From Symbiodinium natans (Eukaryota > Sar > Dinophyceae > Suessiales > Symbiodiniaceae): a DNA stretch of 64,000 bases. The stretch spans positions 999,001 through 1,063,000 of the forward strand of contig CAJNDS010002490.1 of assembly GCA_905221605.1 (NCBI GenBank), written 5' to 3'. Position 1 is the first letter of the stretch. The number at the start of each line of letters is the position of its first letter. Under the pieces are notes generated by a model that made no database searches, had not been told where the DNA came from, and saw only the letters and a program-made list of their open reading frames with translations. Below, piece after piece: positions 20,548-30,060 of the stretch. Made by a program: the position numbers and the translations under genes.

Positions 20548-21147
20548 TTAACTTATCAATATTTCAAAAGACAAAATCAGAATTTGATACATAAATATGA
20601 AGGTCGATCGACTTGATGATAATAATAAGAAAAATAGAGAACCCAGTTTTTTTTTGGATTTTCGCCACGCCACCTTCACGATAAGAATCCTAATAATCGC
20701 AAGCACTCGAAGCGATGCACCATGCAACTGAGCTGAAGCTGTCAGCGAAGGTAGGCACGTTGACTCCTTGTTTGTTCCAGGCAAGAGCAGGTGAGAGTCC
20801 GCAGGAAAATTTTCCTGGCCCACGGATTGTTCCAAGTTCGGAGGAGAAGATTGGGTCAAAGCATGAAACCACTCGCTGCCTTTGGCAGCGAAAAGCACAA
20901 CAGCGAAAGAGCGCAGAACTTGCAAGCAGCGCTGTTGCGCCGACCGTGGCCAAGAGAGAAAAGTACATAAACTAGCGGCTAGCACGGCTAGCACGTCTGA
21001 ATTTGGCAGTTTCAGAAGGGTGATTTGTAGCTGACACACAACTCCCAAGACCCTCCTGCAGAGACAGGCTTTGAGTTCGAAGCACCATGAGGACGCAACA
21101 GAAACGATGAACCCTTGTTCTCTACAACGTGGGTTTGGCGATTTCAT
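20548..21147 (-). CDS. Unknown ORF, 199 aa, with overlapping plus ORF
   Basis: A true ATG at 21147 opens 199 codons to a stop at 20548. The C-terminal 40 residues are low-complexity and hydrophobic. The plus strand carries an ATG ORF at 20715-20975 (MHHATELKLSAKVGTLTPCL, 86 aa) with a more typical charged composition. The two are mutually exclusive as coding choices and I cannot decide between them. Confidence 0.25.
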   Translation of the reverse strand: MKSPNPRCREQGFIVSVASSWCFELKACLCRRVLGVVCQLQITLLKLPNSDVLAVLAASLCTFLSWPRSAQQRCLQVLRSFAVVLFAAKGSEWFHALTQSSPPNLEQSVGQENFPADSHLLLPGTNKESTCLPSLTASAQLHGASLRVLAIIRILIVKVAWRKSKKKLGSLFFLLLSSSRSTFIFMYQILILSFEILIS

Positions 21148-21249
21148 AGAGGGGTCATTCTATAGAAGGGATTGAATTGTGAGTACCTAAACGATTCATT
21201 CTATAGATTCCTGGTTTTTTGCAAGAAAATTTCAAATGGTGTATGAGTT

Positions 21250-21346
21250 GGGATGTGCCCCCTTGCACAAACAGTCCTTTACAGGGAGTATAGTACCCCC
21301 CATTACAATGCCTACTAAGGACAGTTAGGAGAAGGGGGAACATCCC
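21250..21346. repeat. Introner-like element, family C, copy 1
   Basis: The ends are inverted: GGGATGTGCCCCCTTGCAC at the left and GAGAAGGGGGAACATCCC at the right. Both this copy and the one at 39251 contain ACAGTCC(T)TTAACAGGGA-like sequence and are followed by the same CCCTAAA stretch ending CCCTAATCCCCACTG, then an AG and a possible exon. Confidence 0.7.
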
Positions 21347-21450
21347 AACCCTAAACCCTGGGCCCTAAACCCTAAACCCTAAACCCTAAAAACCCTAAAC
21401 CCTAGACCCCAAACCCTACACCCTAAGACCCTAATCCCCACTGCTCTTAG

Positions 21451-21537
21451 GGAGGTTGTTCTAGAGCTCCTAAGCCGGTTGGGAGGGTTCGAAAGATCGA
21501 CGTCGATTTCAGAAGCTATCTCGATGGTTCCGGGTCG
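21451..21537 (+). CDS. Putative exon, unknown
   Basis: It is bounded by CTCTTAG|G on the left and G|GTTTAG on the right, where the donor is the first unit of a TTTAGGG array. Two frames are open (one contains KIDVDFRSYLDGSGS). Unanchored. Confidence 0.3.
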
Positions 21538-21656
21538 GTTTAGGGTTTAGGGTTTAGGGTTTAGGGTTTAAGGTTTAGGGTTTAGGGTTTAGGGTTTAGG
21601 GTTTGGGGTTTGGGGTTTGGGGTTTGGGGTTTAGGGTTTAGGGTTTAGGTTTTAGG
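21538..21656. repeat. TTTAGGG array with TTTGGGG variants
   Basis: About 16 heptamers in the G-rich orientation begin exactly at the putative splice donor. Confidence 0.85.
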
Positions 21657-21731
21657 GCCTTCGGGGGTTGTTGTACAGTCCTACAGGTTCTGTCGTTCTA
21701 TATTTCAGGAAAATTGAGAAAACCATCGAAG

Positions 21732-22109
21732 TCAAGCGTATTTTCCTGCTTCACCATGGCAGCGGTTTTCTCCCTGGCCTTTCGCGTTTCCTGGGGTAAC
21801 ACACATCAAGCCTTGCACCACAATCCTTGCAGGTCTGTCACGGCATTGCCTTCGGGGAACCTCTCCTGTCCATGCTGGGCTGTGTGTGCATTTTGCAGGG
21901 TCCGCAAATTGGGCCTCTTGTCGAGTCTTAGTCACCCATCCACAGTTCCTGCATGTCTGCATTGGAACCTGTCTTCTTGAACGGCTTGCAACCTTCTGCA
22001 CGCTTGGTCCTTGCTGTGCCTGCCTCATCAACGATGTCAATGGTCGTGTGTCCACTCCTAGCAGGAGGCTCAGGAGGTGGGATCTCACTAAGTGGCACCT
22101 CAGCCCCAA
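21732..22109 (-). pseudogene. Cys-rich retrotransposon fragment
   Basis: The minus strand reads QTCRNCGWVTKTRQEAQFAD then AKCTH, followed in the next frame by QTCKDCGARLDVCYPRKR. Two CxxC knuckles with this spacing resemble a Cys-rich module of dinoflagellate Copia-like polyproteins. The need for a frame change indicates decay. Family assignment is from memory of motif shape only. Confidence 0.35.
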
Positions 22110-22388
22110 ACCCAGAACCCCTTAACCCTAAACCCTAAACCATCCTATGACCCCTTAAGCCCCAAACCCCCTCTATGCATCTGCTTAGCTGACACCGCCA
22201 TGCTGGTTGTTTGCTGTGACGCGAGAGCCCCAGTCAGAGTGCGAGGAGCAGAATGGGTTCCACAAACTTGGGTTTCGGGTTTCGGGCTGGTACCTATTCT
22301 GATACGGGCCTTTGCTGCATATGTTGTGTACCCAACGACCCATCGTGAACTGGACATGTCATCCCACAGTCAGTTCAAAATCCTATTT

Positions 22389-22448
22389 TAGGGTTTAGGG
22401 TTTAGGGTTTAGGGTTTAGGGTTTAGGGTTTAGGGTTTAGGGTTTAGG
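22389..22448. repeat. TTTAGGG array
   Basis: Eight near-perfect heptamers. Confidence 0.85.
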
Positions 22449-22493
22449 GGTTCAGAAAGGTAGCAAGTTTTAACCCTGCATCGACGGTCTCAG

Positions 22494-22560
22494 CTACTGA
22501 TACCCCTGTCAACATGAAGCGATTGACGCGCTGTGGAAGGGCCCACGACACTGTCACACG
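22494..22560 (+). CDS. Putative exon, unknown
   Basis: Only one plus frame is open between a TCTCAG acceptor-like site and a strong CG|GTAGGT donor. It reads TDTPVNMKRLTRCGRAHDTV. Short and unanchored. Confidence 0.35.
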
Positions 22561-23138
22561 GTAGGTCTCTTGCAATTTCTACTTGTTTTACTATAATCAT
22601 TCTTATGTCGATTATTACTATGATTACTAAACCCTAAACCCTAAACCTCTAACCCTTAAACCCTAAACCCTAAAATGAATTAGTCACTTGCATGGTGGAG
22701 TCGAGGTGAAGGCAAATTAGACGCTCCGGTGTGTTCCTCGTGGATACAGCTTCGTTCTTTTCCAGAATGAGAGTCTCAGAGAGGCATGAGAGGCACATTT
22801 ATTGTTCTGAAGCATGCCAAACCGGACTCCTTTCATGTAGTCCGCCTCTCTGATTTGGAGCTTTCAAGATCACCACTCTCAAGTACACCAGAATGACTCA
22901 TAGCATGGCTTGGACTAGACATTGAGTGGACTGCTTCTGTTCTTTGGCTCTATTTGTCCGAACTTGTTCTGCACGTACATCCCGTATGCAAAAAACTGAC
23001 AGAATGCACTGCGAGGTGTCGAATGCGATGGCGGATAGGCGAGTGAAGTTTCTTGCAGAGATCGCAGCTTGCAATGTGTCATGCTGCACCCCAAAAACCA
23101 AGACCTTACACCCTAAACCCTAAACCTGTGTGTTGCAG

Positions 23139-23274
23139 GTGCTGCCCAAGTGTACAAATGCGGAGAGTCCGCTTGCGGAGGACTGTAAAATGTTGTCGTG
23201 CTTGTGGAAAGATGTGGGGTGTGGCAGCCAGGAGTTCTACATGCCTCCGCCCGGCAGGGTCCAGTTCAGAGCTA
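23139..23274 (+). CDS. Putative exon, unknown
   Basis: It is bounded by GTGTTGCAG|G and AC|GTAGAA. The open frame begins VLPKCTNAESPLAEDCKMLS and contains several Cys. The acceptor follows directly on CCCTAAACCCTAAACC repeats, so the preceding intron is repeat-filled. Confidence 0.4.
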
Positions 23275-23360
23275 CGTAGAAGGAGGGTTTAGGGTTTAGG
23301 GTTTAGGGTTTGGGGTTTGGGGTTCAGGGCTTCGAGCAACTCATTCGAAGCCCGTTGCAG

Positions 23361-23439
23361 AGTACGACCCATGGTGGGCAGCGACTTGTTTGTGAGACCT
23401 GTCTGCTCAATGATTGAAGATGCGCTCGCGCGGAGTTGA
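23361..23439 (+). CDS. Putative exon, possibly terminal
   Basis: It follows CCGTTGCAG. The best frame reads VRPMVGSDLFVRPVCSMIED and ends in a TGA at 23437-23439. Repeats follow at once. Confidence 0.3.
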
Positions 23440-23585
23440 CCCTCAGCCCTGCGTCTTGGGCCTGCAACCTTCAGCCCTGAACCGATCTGCAGCAGTGCTT
23501 CTGAAAAACCCTGACCCCTTAGGGTTTAGGGATTAGGATTAGGGTCTAGGGTTTAGGGTTTAGGGAACCTTAAACCCTTCGACAG

Positions 23586-23654
23586 AGCAGAGCCTGGAGG
23601 ATCAGAAGTTCCAAGAGAGTCTCGCTGACAACGTTCGGCGTGCTCGCTTGCACG
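23586..23654 (+). CDS. Putative exon, unknown
   Basis: It is bounded by CGACAG and CACG|GTGGGG, the donor leading into TTTAGAGGG-type repeats. The frame reads QSLEDQKFQESLADNVRRAR, a charged helix unlikely by base bias alone. Confidence 0.4.
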
Positions 23655-24058
23655 GTGGGGTTTAGAGGGTTTAGGGTTTAGTGTTTAGGGTTGAGGGTGT
23701 AGGAGTCTGGAATTGAAGCGTCTTGGTTCTTCTTATTGTTGGTTTAGTAAGGAATGAGGGAAGGAGGTACCCTATACCCCCCTATATATACCCTTTAAGG
23801 GATCATTTAGGGTACCTCATTCCTTCATTCCCTTCTCCCCAACAGTAAGTCTTCGCAGATCTGTGGAAAGTTTAAGGTTTTGGGTTTAGGGTTTAGGGTT
23901 TGGGGGTTGGGGGCCTTCTTTACCCCAAACATATCTCTCTCAAAGGTACCTGGTTCTCGTCGAAGTCCCTGCTTGGAATACTGAACCGCCTTAAATCCTA
24001 AACCCTAAACCCTACACCCTAAAACCTAAAACCTAAACCCTAAACCCTGAGGCTTAAG

Positions 24059-24169
24059 GACAACAGCTATGGTTTGAACGCTGGAAGGCCTTGCTCGGCT
24101 TCGCGCAGTGCTGGGTCGGACTGTCGGTGAAAGCAGTTCTTCGTCAAGTGCCGATCTCAGCAGAACATG
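24059..24169 (+). CDS. Putative exon, unknown
   Basis: It is bounded by GGCTTAAG|G and CATG|GTTTAG, so the donor is again formed by a TTTAGGG array. The open frame contains LWFERWKALLGFAQCWVGLS. Confidence 0.4.
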
Positions 24170-24225
24170 GTTTAGGGTTTAGGGTTTAGGATTTAGGGTT
24201 TAGGGTTTTGTATTTAAGTACGCAG

Positions 24226-24470
24226 AGAGCACAATACCCCTTAACTCAGGAACATTCCATGTTGTATAATTTCAGGCACGTGGGGCTTCACGGTTATAAG
24301 GGACCCCCCAAGATAGACCCCCACAGAGTAGGATCCCCCTACAACAAGGACCCTCACAAGGTACCCCTACTATCGTAAACCCCCGAACCCCAAACCCTAA
24401 ACCCTAAACCTTAAACCCTAAACCCCCCATACTCCTTAATTAAGGGGTATCGGGCTCGTTGGGTATTGCT
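24226..24470. repeat. Introner family B ends around inserted repeats
   Basis: The left-type end AGAGCACAATACCCCTTAAC (24226) and the right-type end TTAATTAAGGGGTATCGGGC (about 24433) flank other sequence and CCCTAAA units. This looks like one family B copy expanded by insertion. Confidence 0.45.
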
Positions 24471-24480
24471 CACATCATCC

Positions 24481-24560
24481 ATGCATCGAACGAAGTCAGG
24501 GGCCCGTTGCCGTCGCCAGCTCGCGACCTGGAGCTTCGCCAGGCCTTCTTCTCGATGTCA
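24481..24560 (+). CDS. Putative exon with strong donor
   Basis: An open stretch runs up to TCA|GTATGT at 24561, a consensus donor. Two frames are open: one from an ATG at 24481, and one reading RGPLPSPARDLELRQAFFSM. It follows family B sequence. Confidence 0.3.
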
Positions 24561-24599
24561 GTATGTGCAAAGGTGCAACCCTCAGCCCTAAACCCTAAA

Positions 24600-25730
24600 C
24601 CCTAAACCCTAAACCTCAAATCCTTAAATTGTAGACCCTGACCCCACCCCTAAAACCCTAAACCCTAAACTCGACACCCCCAAGCCCCTGCGCCGCGCAT
24701 CCCTACGAGCATCGAATGGTCTTGACTCCCATGGTGTAAGGGAGACTGGCAAGGGCCATCGTCAATCCTATCACTCTGCATTATAACCCCTGTGTTGTAC
24801 CTTATGTATACATATCCAGGGAGCCCCAGATTTGGCGTAAACCCTAAATTCTATACCCCAAACCCTAAGCCCCAAACCCCCCTAAAGCCTAAACCCTATA
24901 AGGACCGCTCTTTTAGTCCCCTGAACATGTCCTGTTCCATCAGGCTGCAAAGTGAAGTCCGCCAGTGGCCGCACGCATGTCATGCCGACTGCCGAGGCGC
25001 ATGTTCACTGCTGGGGGGGGAGGGGATTGGGTTTAGGTTGAGGGTTCAGGGTTCAGGGTGAAAGTTTAGGGTTTAGGGTGTGGGGGTTAGGGTGTAGGGT
25101 CTAGGGTCTACTTTGGTGTATCGTGTCATCACAGTGCGGACAGAAGCTGGGTCGGATCATGTGTAGACGTGGCATTGACCCCAAAGAGCCCCTTCATACC
25201 CCTCCTTAAAGTATACCTGTAATTTCTAGAGGATCCTGCATGTGCTTTAAGGTGCATTCCCGAATCAAGGGTAATGGGCCCTAAACCCTGAACCCTGAAC
25301 CCTGAACCTTAAACCCTAAACCCTCAACCCTAATCCCTAAACCCTAAACCCTAAACCAGGCTCCGTTTCTGACGCCCACCGTGCAGCCACTGCTCCTTAG
25401 CAGGGAACCCCATGTTGCCGCCGCATCTACAGCACCTGAAACCCTGCAACCCTGCAACCCTGGAACCCCTAAACCCTAAACCCTAAACCCTAAACCCTAA
25501 ACCCTAAACCCTAAACCCTAAACCCTAAACCCTAAACCCTAAATCAAAAAGCACCCTATAACCCTGTAACCCCTCAAAGCCCATAAGCCCCGCACCCGTA
25601 TGACCCGAAAATCCCTAAAAGCACTGTAGCCCAAAAACCCCGAAGGCCCCATACATAAGCCTGTACTAGGGGCCCGCGGGCTAACCGGCCTACGCCTAGC
25701 CAACCGCAGGGCACCCATACACCCCTTAAC
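24600..25730. other. Repeat mosaic with unresolved short islands
   Basis: CCCTAAA, CCCTGAA and CCCTGCA variants alternate with islands at 24672-24733, 24944-25015, 25135-25205 and 25357-25437. Each island is open in two or more frames with AG/GT-like edges. I cannot choose among them. Confidence 0.4.
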
Positions 25731-25733
25731 CAG

Positions 25734-25872
25734 CTACTTGGAGGTTGGTACTGGTTAACCCGGTTATAGATGTACTTGTAACTTATAACCCAATTGTAGC
25801 CATGTTCGGGCGCTTCAGGGTCTTAGAAATGGGTCATAAGAGCAGTTGCAATTGCCATGAACCTCCAAGTAG
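25734..25872. repeat. Introner-like element, family A, copy 1
   Basis: The TIRs are CTACTTGGAGGTTGGTAC (left) and GCCATGAACCTCCAAGTAG (right). The interior shares TTATAACCCAATTGTAGCCA with other copies. Confidence 0.75.
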
Positions 25873-25918
25873 GGAGGGTCCAAAGCAGGTTGCGAATGCC
25901 TTGGCCTGAGGTCACCCT

Positions 25919-26170
25919 GTACCCCGCAAACCAATCCCCGCCTTCAAAACAATTTCAACACCAAAGCAGCCCAAGACACTCGGCACGCTTCTTGCTTTTG
26001 TGCATATTGCATCATGCCGCACCCTGGAGCAGCCCAGCACTCCAACAGCCCTAAAGGCCGCCCGCTTGTGCCGAGGCCCTGACGGTGAGCGAACTGCCCG
26101 ATTCGAATTTAGCGAGCCAGGGATCGTGCCTGGACCTCAGGGTTGCGCGAAAAGCAGCTGCGAAGCGTAA
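25919..26170 (+). CDS. Putative terminal exon
   Basis: An open frame runs to TAA at 26168-26170. It includes LAFVHIASCRTLEQPSTPTA and RFEFSEPGIVPGPQGCAKSS near the end. The 5' limit is unclear. The stop is followed by degenerate CCTAAGAAC repeats, suggesting the end of a gene. Confidence 0.35.
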   Translation, partial: VPRKPIPAFKTISTPKQPKTLGTLLAFVHIASCRTLEQPSTPTALKAARLCRGPDGERTARFEFSEPGIVPGPQGCAKSSCEA

Positions 26171-26395
26171 CACCTCACACCCCCTAAAGCCTTACACCCC
26201 TCAGAACCTAAGAGCCCTAAGAACCCTAAGAACCCCTAAGAACCCTAAGAACCCCTAAGAAGCCTAAGAGGCCTAAGAAGCCTCAGAAGCCTAAGAACCC
26301 AAAGAAGCCTAAGAAGCCTCCGAACCCTAAGCGCCCGAAGAAACCTAAGCACCCAAGAACTCTAAGAACCCTAAGCCCAACAATGCGAGAGACTG

Positions 26396-26537
26396 TACTT
26401 GGAGGTTCATGGTACTTATCACCCAGTTCTAGCTGCACTTATAACCCAGATATAAGTCCCTTAAGTGTCGTTACATGGCTATAATCGGGTTATAAGTGCA
26501 GCTATAATTGGGTTAATAAAGCCCATGAACCTCCAAG
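26396..26537. repeat. Introner-like element, family A, copy 2
   Basis: TACTTGGAGGTTCATGGTAC and GCCCATGAACCTCCAAG are inverted ends. The interior has GCACTTATAACCCAGATATAA facing GGGTTATAAGTGCAGCTATA, giving a near full-length hairpin. Confidence 0.8.
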
Positions 26538-26655
26538 CCCTAATCCTTAAACCTTAAACCCTAAACCCTAAACCGTAAACCCTCAACCCTAAAGCTTAAA
26601 CTCTAAACCCTAACCCGAACCCTAAGCCCTAAACCCCAAGTAAACTCCTTCCGAG

Positions 26656-26748
26656 GATTCGCGTGGAAGCAGCACCGTCGTTCGGAAGCGAGGTGCTCCT
26701 GCCAAGCAGTGCGCAGCAAGTCTTACAGCCATGCTCCTTTTGGGCTTG
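26656..26748 (+). CDS. Putative exon, model R exon 1
   Basis: It is bounded by CTTCCGAG|G and CTTG|GTTTAG. The frame reads IRVEAAPSFGSEVLLPSSAQ and ends with TG left over, which joins in frame to the next exon as TGG. The donor is supplied by a TTTAGGG array. Confidence 0.4.
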
Positions 26749-26910
26749 GTTTAGGGTTTAGGGTTTAGGATTTAGGATTTAGGGTTTAGGGTTTAGGGTT
26801 TAGGGTTTAGGGTGTAGGGTTTAGGGTTTAGGGCAGACCCCTGAATTGAGGAATATGCCTGAAACAATATAGGGACCCCTCAATATGACTGAAAGGTTTT
26901 TCTTTCGTAG

Positions 26911-26960
26911 GGCTCTTTGCGGGCTGCCCGAACACTGGACAGCCCTGGCGGACGGCTATG
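26911..26960 (+). CDS. Putative exon, model R exon 2
   Basis: It is bounded by TTTCGTAG|G and CTATG|GTATCA. The joined frame reads ALCGLPEHWTALADGYG. It lies just after family B-like sequence (26834-26905). Confidence 0.4.
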
Positions 26961-26981
26961 GTATCACCCCCTCACCACTGC

Positions 26982-27310
26982 CCCTAAACCCCTAAACCCC
27001 TAAACCCCTCAACCCTCAACCCCTAAACCCCTAAACCCCTAAACCCCTAAACCCCTAAACCCCTAAACCCCTAAACCCCTAAACCCCTAAACCCCTAAAC
27101 CCCTAAACCCCTAAACCCCTAAACCCCTAAACCCCAAGTCCTAAACCCGAAGCCCGAAACCCGAACCGAAACCCTAAACCCTAAACCCTAAACCCTAAAC
27201 CCTAAACCCTAAACCCTAAACCCTAAACCCTAAACCCTAAACCCTAAACCCTTAACCCTTAACCCTTAACCCTTAACCCTTAACCCTAAACCCAAAACCC
27301 AAAAACCCTA
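26982..27310. repeat. CCCCTAAA octamer array followed by CCCTAAA array
   Basis: About 17 perfect CCCCTAAA units (26982-27135) adjoin about 16 CCCTAAA/CCCTTAA units (27170-27310). Each block is internally homogeneous, indicating separate expansion events. Confidence 0.85.
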
Positions 27311-27332
27311 AACCCTGTTCTGCTTTGCTGAG

Positions 27333-27416
27333 GAAGCTGAGCGTCGCGCAGGAAAGCAGAAGGTCCCTCCCACAGGAGTTGCCCGCATGTGGGCTGCACT
27401 TCGTGTCCACTTGAAG
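27333..27416 (+). CDS. Putative exon, model R exon 3
   Basis: This is 84 nt, phase 0 at both ends: acceptor GCTGAG|G, donor TTGAAG|GTTCAT. It reads EAERRAGKQKVPPTGVARMW. The donor lies inside the left TIR of a family A element, which then forms the intron. Confidence 0.45.
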
Positions 27417-27565
27417 GTTCATGGTACTTACTAACCAATTATAACTGTACTTATAACCCTACTTAAAATACCCCTAAAGGGCCTTATAGGGGTTATCCCA
27501 ATTGTAAGTAGGGTTATAAACCCAGTTGTAATTGGTTAGTAAGTACCATGAACAGAACCTTCAAG
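27409..27565. repeat. Introner-like element, family A, copy 3 (acts as intron)
   Basis: The ends are ACTTGAAGGTTCATGGTACT and a matching right arm ending AACCTTCAAG. Putative splice sites are GT at 27417 and AG at 27564-27565, so the element is the entire intron between two coding islands that join in frame. Confidence 0.7.
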
Positions 27566-27587
27566 CAGCATTGGCGAGCTTCTATGG
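27566..27587 (+). CDS. Putative micro-exon, model R exon 4
   Basis: 22 nt between the family A acceptor and G|GTAGGT. In phase it reads QHWRASM with one base left over, matching the next exon's phase. Confidence 0.35.
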
Positions 27588-27685
27588 GTAGGTACATGTT
27601 CCCATAGCATGGTCCCTTCGTTACAGGGGTGCTGAAGTATGGGCCCTTCGGTTATTATAGGGTATGTAAGGGGTACGGTATGTAG

Positions 27686-27829
27686 GGGGCTTGCCGTTGT
27701 GTGTATTCAATGCTCGTGACTGGCCAATGGCTGAGCGTCTCAGTCTCTTTCGTCAGAGGCATGCAAGGAGTGAAGGCCATTTCAGCTTTCACAAGGGTTT
27801 GGCGGACTTAGGTCTTCTGCGAGCTGAAC
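27686..27829 (+). CDS. Putative exon, model R exon 5
   Basis: Acceptor TATGTAG|G, donor GAAC|GTTGAC. The joined frame reads GLPLCVFNARDWPMAERLSL and then FRQRHARSEGHFSFHKGLAD. The protein-like composition is clear. If the donor is not used, a TGA follows at 27832. Confidence 0.5.
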
Positions 27830-27860
27830 GTTGACATTGCTGATCGACCTTTTATCTGAA

Positions 27861-27987
27861 CCCTAAACCCTAAACCCTAAACCCTAAACCCTAAACCCTA
27901 AACCCTAAACCCTAAACCCTAAACCCTAAACCCTAAACCCTAAACCCTAAACCCTAAACCCTAAACCCTAAACCCTAAACCCTAAAC
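27861..27987. repeat. CCCTAAA array, about 18 units
   Basis: Near-perfect heptamers in the C-rich orientation, lying between two putative exons. Confidence 0.9.
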
Positions 27988-28031
27988 CCTGAACCCAACC
28001 TGTAACTCCTTTGACATCTTGGGCTCCTCAG

Positions 28032-28102
28032 GTGGAACGAATCACCATCATCCCGAGGCGCGCCGAGAGCAAGTTTGTGCACACGAACAGATGGCTGCTC
28101 TA
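28032..28102 (+). CDS. Putative exon, model R exon 6
   Basis: Acceptor CTCCTCAG, in phase with the preceding exon as CGT. It reads RGTNHHHPEARREQVCAHEQ. A GC donor would be needed at 28103; an earlier GA donor is also possible. Another frame (VERITIIPRRAESKFVHTNR) is open too. Confidence 0.35.
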
Positions 28103-28235
28103 GCATCCCTAAACCCTAAACCCTAAACCAAACCCTAAACCCTAAACCCTAAACCCTAAACCCTAAACCCTAAACCCTCAACCCTCAACCCTCAACCCTA
28201 AACCCTAAACCCTCCTAAACCCTAAACACTCGGCA

Positions 28236-28332
28236 GGGCCAAGGTCGGGGTCATGGGCGTGCGAGACCTTTTCTGGCTGGACGGCGGGAGCTTCCTCATC
28301 ACAGGCTACGAGGCTGCCACGTCACAATTTTG
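28236..28332 (+). CDS. Putative exon, WD-repeat-like
   Basis: It is bounded by CGGCAG|G and TTTTGG|GTTTAG. The frame reads VGVMGVRDLFWLDGGSFLIT then GYEAATSQFW. The pattern D-x-x-W-x-D/G...L-I-T-G...Q-F-W resembles one WD40 blade ending before its Asp. Single-repeat evidence only. Confidence 0.4.
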
Positions 28333-28370
28333 GGTTTAGGGTTTAGGGTTTCGGGCTTCGTGTTTCGGGT

Positions 28371-28637
28371 TTAGGGTTCAGAAGAGGGGTACTTTGAATC
28401 TACCCGCAAGCTACTCTCATCCTTAGTATAGGACTCGCCCCCAACAAATATTACCACAGTTTTGGAAGGTTGGGTTAATTTCACAGTACAGCGTGTAGAT
28501 GTATTAAGTAACACCGTAGCAACGCGGTCTTTAGCTCCGTGGACGTCGGAGTAGCTTCCAAGAGCTTTTGGGCCGTCAGGGTTTGGGATTATTGCGCAAA
28601 ACTCCACCGAACGACTCGAAAAGCCGAACCAAGCCAC
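28371..28637 (-). CDS. Minus-strand ORF, unknown, about 89 codons
   Basis: The frame is open from just after an AG|G acceptor-like site (minus strand, near 28650) and reads AIIPNPDGPKALGSYSDVHG and KLTQPSKTVVIFVGGESY, with convincing composition. Plus-strand alternatives also exist (a short stretch at 28380-28427 ending at GTATAG). If real, it would run opposite to its neighbours. Confidence 0.3.
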   Translation of the reverse strand: MAWFGFSSRSVEFCAIIPNPDGPKALGSYSDVHGAKDRVATVLLNTSTRCTVKLTQPSKTVVIFVGGESYTKDESSLRVDSKYPSSEP

Positions 28638-29179
28638 AACAGCCCTGGACCCTAAGCCCTAACTAAACATACCCTGAACCCTAAGCCCTAAACCTTAAAC
28701 CCTAAACCCTAAACCCTGAACCCTAAGCCCTAAACCTTAAACCCTAACAATCTAAACCCACCCCAAACCGTCGACCCCAGATGCTTGGGTTGCGCAGCCG
28801 CCGGCTCAAGCGGAACTGTCCGGGTAAAGGGCCATTTCCTTGCAAGGGCATCAAGCTGGGGCTCCCAGGCTCTTTAGGGTTTGGGGTTTGGGATTTGGGG
28901 TTTAGGTTTAAGGGTTCAGGGGGTGTCAGGGGAGGGAGCGCGCGCGCGGGTGTGAAACACCCCGGGCCGCGCGCTCGCGTTGCCTGTCAACCCACCCCGG
29001 CCACCCAAACTATACTCTGTTAGGGTTTAGGGTTTACTGAATTGATTCTCTTATGCACCGATGCTTGTTCCTATTGTTGTCGAGTTGCGGTGTTAAGGTT
29101 TAGGCTGGGGTTGGGGGTAGCCTCGGCCCTTTTCGGGCCTGCGGCGTGTCAGGGCCCGTAAAGGCCCTTATTTACTTGA

Positions 29180-29810
29180 AGGTCCCAAAGGGAAGCCCTA
29201 AATCTTCAATGTTAGTTCTTATAGCCTACTCCCTTACTCCTGGTTCCGAAATTCTCAATCCTAGTTCTTAAACCCTAAATCTTAAATCCTAAGAACTTTC
29301 TTGGGAAGGGGGTGGGACCCTTATTTCTATCGTTGAAGTTGCTAGGGCTGAAGCTGGGGCCCTTACTTCCTTGAAGGCCCCAGATAGAAAGTCCTGAATC
29401 CTCGTTCCTCCTAAATCCTCCTTCCTAAATCTTAAATCCTAAATCCTAGGTCCTAAATCCTATATCCTACTTCCTAAATCCTAAATCCCAGGTCCTAGTT
29501 CAGCCTAAACCCTAAAGGACTTCCAACATGTGAGGGGATCCCAGGATTTGGCGTGGCCGAGAATGAAACAGGTGATTTCTTTAGTATGACATTACACGGT
29601 TCTGGGGAACCTTTCGATCCTAAATCCTAAATCTTAGTTAGTAAATTCTAAAGTTCTAAAGCCAAATTCCAAATCTTGAATTCCAAATCCTGAATCCTGA
29701 ATCTTATTTCCTAAATCCTAAATCCTAAGTCCTAAATCCTAAATCCTAGTTCGTAAATCCTACGTAAATCCTAAATCCTAAGTCCTAGTTCCTAAATCCT
29801 AATCCTTACA
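29180..29810. repeat. Degenerate CCTAAAT-type arrays
   Basis: CCTAAAT/CCTAAGT/CCTAGTT units dominate 29190-29500 and 29620-29805. This is a variant of the telomere-like heptamer with A and T swapped at the end, diverged more than other blocks. Confidence 0.7.
29518..29571 (+). CDS. Putative exon, unknown
   Basis: 54 nt, phase 0, between CCTAAAG|G and CAG|GTGATT. It reads DFQHVRGSQDLAWPRMKQ. The acceptor is formed by a repeat unit. Confidence 0.35.
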
Positions 29811-29953
29811 CCAAGACTTGGGGACTCGTAGCTGGCGGGCTTCGCGCCTGAAAGGCCCGAAAGGCCTTGGAGGCCCCTGAGGCCTTTGCAAGACCCCTGG
29901 AAGGCCCTTCGGCCCTTGGTCCAGGAAAGGGGCCCTGGGGCCGAGGGGCCCAG

Positions 29954-30060
29954 GCAGACCCTGAACGCTTTAGCTATGTTAAAGGTGGTCTGGGTATGGC
30001 CTCCCTTATCCGAGTACTGACGTTGTCGGTCGATGTCCGTTGGCCTGTCCAGGACAGACG
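29954..30060 (+). CDS. Putative exon, unknown
   Basis: It is bounded by CCCAG|G and CG|GTGAGG, both good sites. It reads ERFSYVKGGLGMASLIRVLT then LSVDVRWPVQDR. The upstream intron holds a GGCC-rich palindromic stretch (29850-29945). Confidence 0.5.
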
